Positions 39,260 to 41,145 of a stretch of DNA of 41,145 nucleotides are shown in pieces; position 1 is the stretch's first letter, and the number at the start of each line of letters is the position of its first letter. The stretch is from positions 1-41,145 of the forward strand of contig JAFDBP010000068.1 in assembly GCA_019313245.1 (NCBI GenBank), given 5' to 3'. A program made the translations under genes and the position numbers. The notes under the pieces are model-generated. The model saw nothing but the letters and a program-made list of their open reading frames with translations. It ran no database searches and was not told the origin of the DNA. Origin of the DNA: Deltaproteobacteria bacterium (GTDB taxonomy: Bacteria > Myxococcota_A > UBA9160 > SMWR01).

Positions 39260-41145
39260 ATGAGGCCGATCTGGCAGCCCAGCCGGCAGCGGATGGAAAG
39301 GGCCAACCTGACCGGATTCATGCGGGCGGTCGAGGAAGAGTGGCAGATCCCGATCGGCGACTATCCGACCCTCTACCGCTGGTCGATCGAAGAGCCCGAG
39401 AAGTTCTGGACATCGCTGTGGTCGTTCGTCGGGGTCTCCTGCCAGCAGAGAGGCGATTGCGTGCTGCGGGACGGCGATCGGATGCCCAGCGCGCGCTGGT
39501 TTCCCGAGGCGCGCCTCAACTACGCCGAAAACCTGCTGCGCCGGCGCGATGACGCCCCGGCGCTGATCTTTCGCGGCGAGGACTGCGTCGCACGATCGCT
39601 CAGCTTCTCGGAACTCTACGACGCCGTCTCGCGATTGCGGCGGCAGCTTCGGGCGTGGGGGGTGCGCGCGGGCGATCGCGTCGCCGGGTACCTGCCCAAC
39701 ACGCCCGAAGCCATCGTGGCGATGTTGTCGACGACCAGTCTCGGCGCGATCTGGTCGTCGTGCTCGCCCGACTTCGGCATCCAGGGCGCGGTCGATCGCT
39801 TTGGCCAGATCGAACCCGCGGTTCTGTTCGCCACCGACGGCTACCGCTACGGCGGCAAGTGGTGGGATTCGACGGAGCGCGTCGAGGGAATCCGCGAGCG
39901 GCTCCCCTCGTTGCGGAAGGTCGTGATCGCAGCCTACGCGGGCTCGGACGCGCCGGCCCATGGCGTTTCGGACGCCGTCGGCTATTCCGACGCGCTCGAA
40001 GCGTTCGACTCCGAGCCGATCGAATTCGAGCCTTTCCCGTTCGATCACCCGCTCTACATCCTCTATTCCTCCGGAACGACCGGGGCGCCGAAGTGCATCG
40101 TTCACCGCGCCGGCGGAGTCCTGCTCCAGCACCTGAAGGAGCACTGCCTGCACGTCGATCTCAAGCCGGACGATCGCTTCTTCTATTTCACGACCTGCGG
40201 TTGGATGATGTGGAACTGGTTGGTGTCGGGCCTCGCGTCGGAGGCAACCCTGCTGCTCTACGACGGCTCGCCCTTCCATCCGGACGGAAACGCGCTATTC
40301 GATTTCGCCGAGAGCGAGCGGATGAAGATCTTCGGCACTTCTGCGAAGTTCATCGACGCGCTCGCCAAGGCCGGACTCGAGCCCGCCCGCACGCACGATC
40401 TGTCGAGCCTGGAAACCATGCTGTCGACCGGCTCGCCGCTGGTCGCCGAGAGTTACGACTACGTCTACTCGAAGATCAAGCGCGATCTCTGCCTGTCGTC
40501 GATTTCGGGCGGCACCGACATCGTCGCCTGTTTCGTCGGCGGCAACCCGATCGGGCCGGTCTGGCGGGGCGAGATCCAGACGCGCTGCCTCGGAGTCAAG
40601 GCCGAGATCTACGACGAAAATGGGCGATCCGTCGTCGGCGAGAAGGGCGAACTCGTCTGCACGGCCCCGATCCCGTCGATGCCGCTGGGTTTCTGGAACG
40701 ATCCGGATGGAGAGTCCTATCGCGCCGCGTACTTCGAGAAATTTCCCGGCGTCTGGTGCCAGGGGGATTTTGCGGAACTCAACGAGCGCGGCGGGATCGT
40801 CGTCTACGGGCGCTCCGACGCGATCTTGAACCCGGGCGGTGTGCGGATCGGAACCGCCGAGATCTACCGGCAGGTCGAGCAGATCGACGAAGTTCTCGAG
40901 AGCCTCGTGATCGGTCAGGACTGGCAGGGCGATGTGCGCGTGGTTCTCTTCGTCCGGCTGCGCGACGGTGTCGAACTCGACGGGCCGCTGGTCGAGCGGA
41001 TCCGGGCGCGAATCCGCGAGCAGGCGAGCCCGCGGCACGTGCCCGCGCGCGTGATCCAGGTGTCGGACATTCCGCGAACCCGCAGCGGAAAGATCGTGGA
41101 ACTCGCGGTGCGCGACGTCGTCCACGGGCGCGCGGTCGCCAACCG
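39260..41145 (+). CDS. Acetoacetate-CoA ligase, C-terminus cut by window end
   Basis: The ATG at 39260 has AGGAGA eight bases upstream, and the frame stays open for 628 codons to the window edge. It is an acyl-adenylate-forming enzyme: [36 protein letters not shown]-loop [54 protein letters not shown] and terminal catalytic Lys in [16 protein letters not shown]. The CGWMMWNW block and the ACS N-domain fit acetoacetyl-CoA synthetase, which activates acetoacetate with ATP and CoA, for PHB turnover or ketone-body use. Family members are about 650 residues, so only about 20 codons are missing. It is alone on its strand here; no other acetoacetate genes are visible. Confidence 0.93.
   Translation, partial: MRPIWQPSRQRMERANLTGFMRAVEEEWQIPIGDYPTLYRWSIEEPEKFWTSLWSFVGVSCQQRGDCVLRDGDRMPSARWFPEARLNYAENLLRRRDDAPALIFRGEDCVARSLSFSELYDAVSRLRRQLRAWGVRAGDRVAGYLPNTPEAIVAMLSTTSLGAIWSSCSPDFGIQGAVDRFGQIEPAVLFATDGYRYGGKWWDSTERVEGIRERLPSLRKVVIAAYAGSDAPAHGVSDAVGYSDALEAFDSEPIEFEPFPFDHPLYILYSSGTTGAPKCIVHRAGGVLLQHLKEHCLHVDLKPDDRFFYFTTCGWMMWNWLVSGLASEATLLLYDGSPFHPDGNALFDFAESERMKIFGTSAKFIDALAKAGLEPARTHDLSSLETMLSTGSPLVAESYDYVYSKIKRDLCLSSISGGTDIVACFVGGNPIGPVWRGEIQTRCLGVKAEIYDENGRSVVGEKGELVCTAPIPSMPLGFWNDPDGESYRAAYFEKFPGVWCQGDFAELNERGGIVVYGRSDAILNPGGVRIGTAEIYRQVEQIDEVLESLVIGQDWQGDVRVVLFVRLRDGVELDGPLVERIRARIREQASPRHVPARVIQVSDIPRTRSGKIVELAVRDVVHGRAVAN

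Noticed and set aside
1-41145. tRNA, rRNA, CRISPR array, insertion sequence or prophage
   Set aside because: No T-loop-like motif in a foldable context, no regularly spaced repeats, no transposase or phage genes were seen on reading both strands.

Overview
The window is GC-rich, densely coded bacterial chromosome from a Gram-negative organism. It encodes outer-membrane proteins, many lipoproteins with clear lipoboxes, type IV pilus minor pilins, a PEP-CTERM surface protein, an NtrC-type sigma-54 activator and a globin-coupled histidine kinase of the kind known from Anaeromyxobacter. This suggests a deltaproteobacterial-type lineage (Myxococcota, Desulfobacterota or Binatota-like); that assignment is inference. 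I see no rRNA, tRNA, insertion sequence, prophage or CRISPR array.

Region 1-13.4 kb is an envelope block. A minus-strand set (MscS-type channel, ABC ATPase, truncated permease) diverges from a two-TM secreted protein of unknown function. A five-gene minus-strand set follows: an OmpA-like lipoprotein, a glycine-zipper lipoprotein, a secreted EF-hand protein, an Lnb/DUF4105-type membrane protein and a large lipoprotein alpha/beta hydrolase. Diverging from it are a secreted endonuclease/exonuclease/phosphatase-fold protein and a small lipoprotein. Next come another lipoprotein and a FadL-type outer-membrane transporter. From 13.7 to 16.3 kb lies an AsmA-like protein with a repeated interior.

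Region 16.3-20.7 kb is the most interesting part. A hemerythrin-like gene faces a minus-strand operon of a second hemerythrin, a soluble globin-coupled sensor histidine kinase and an NtrC-family response regulator. Both hemerythrin genes are preceded, in the right orientation, by good matches to sigma-54 -24/-12 promoters. The simplest model is a heme-based O2/NO sensor that phosphorylates a sigma-54 activator, which then switches on two diiron proteins and its own operon. The two hemerythrins have identical metal-ligand spacing, but one has Cys in place of the last ligand His.

Region 20.7-30.1 kb concerns surface motility. A protein with three PilZ domains and a possible receiver-like domain diverges from a pilY1 / fimT-gspH-like / pilV / pilW / pilX operon. 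A lipoprotein with Ig or cadherin-like repeats follows.

Region 30.2-41.1 kb is mixed. It holds serC, a HEAT-like secreted protein coupled to a PEP-CTERM metzincin-like metalloprotease, moeA, and a tight operon of dusB, a 46-residue Fis-like HTH ORF, thiE and a concentrative nucleoside transporter. After these come a small lipoprotein, an orphan CcmD-like microprotein on the minus strand and an acetoacetate-CoA ligase cut by the window end.
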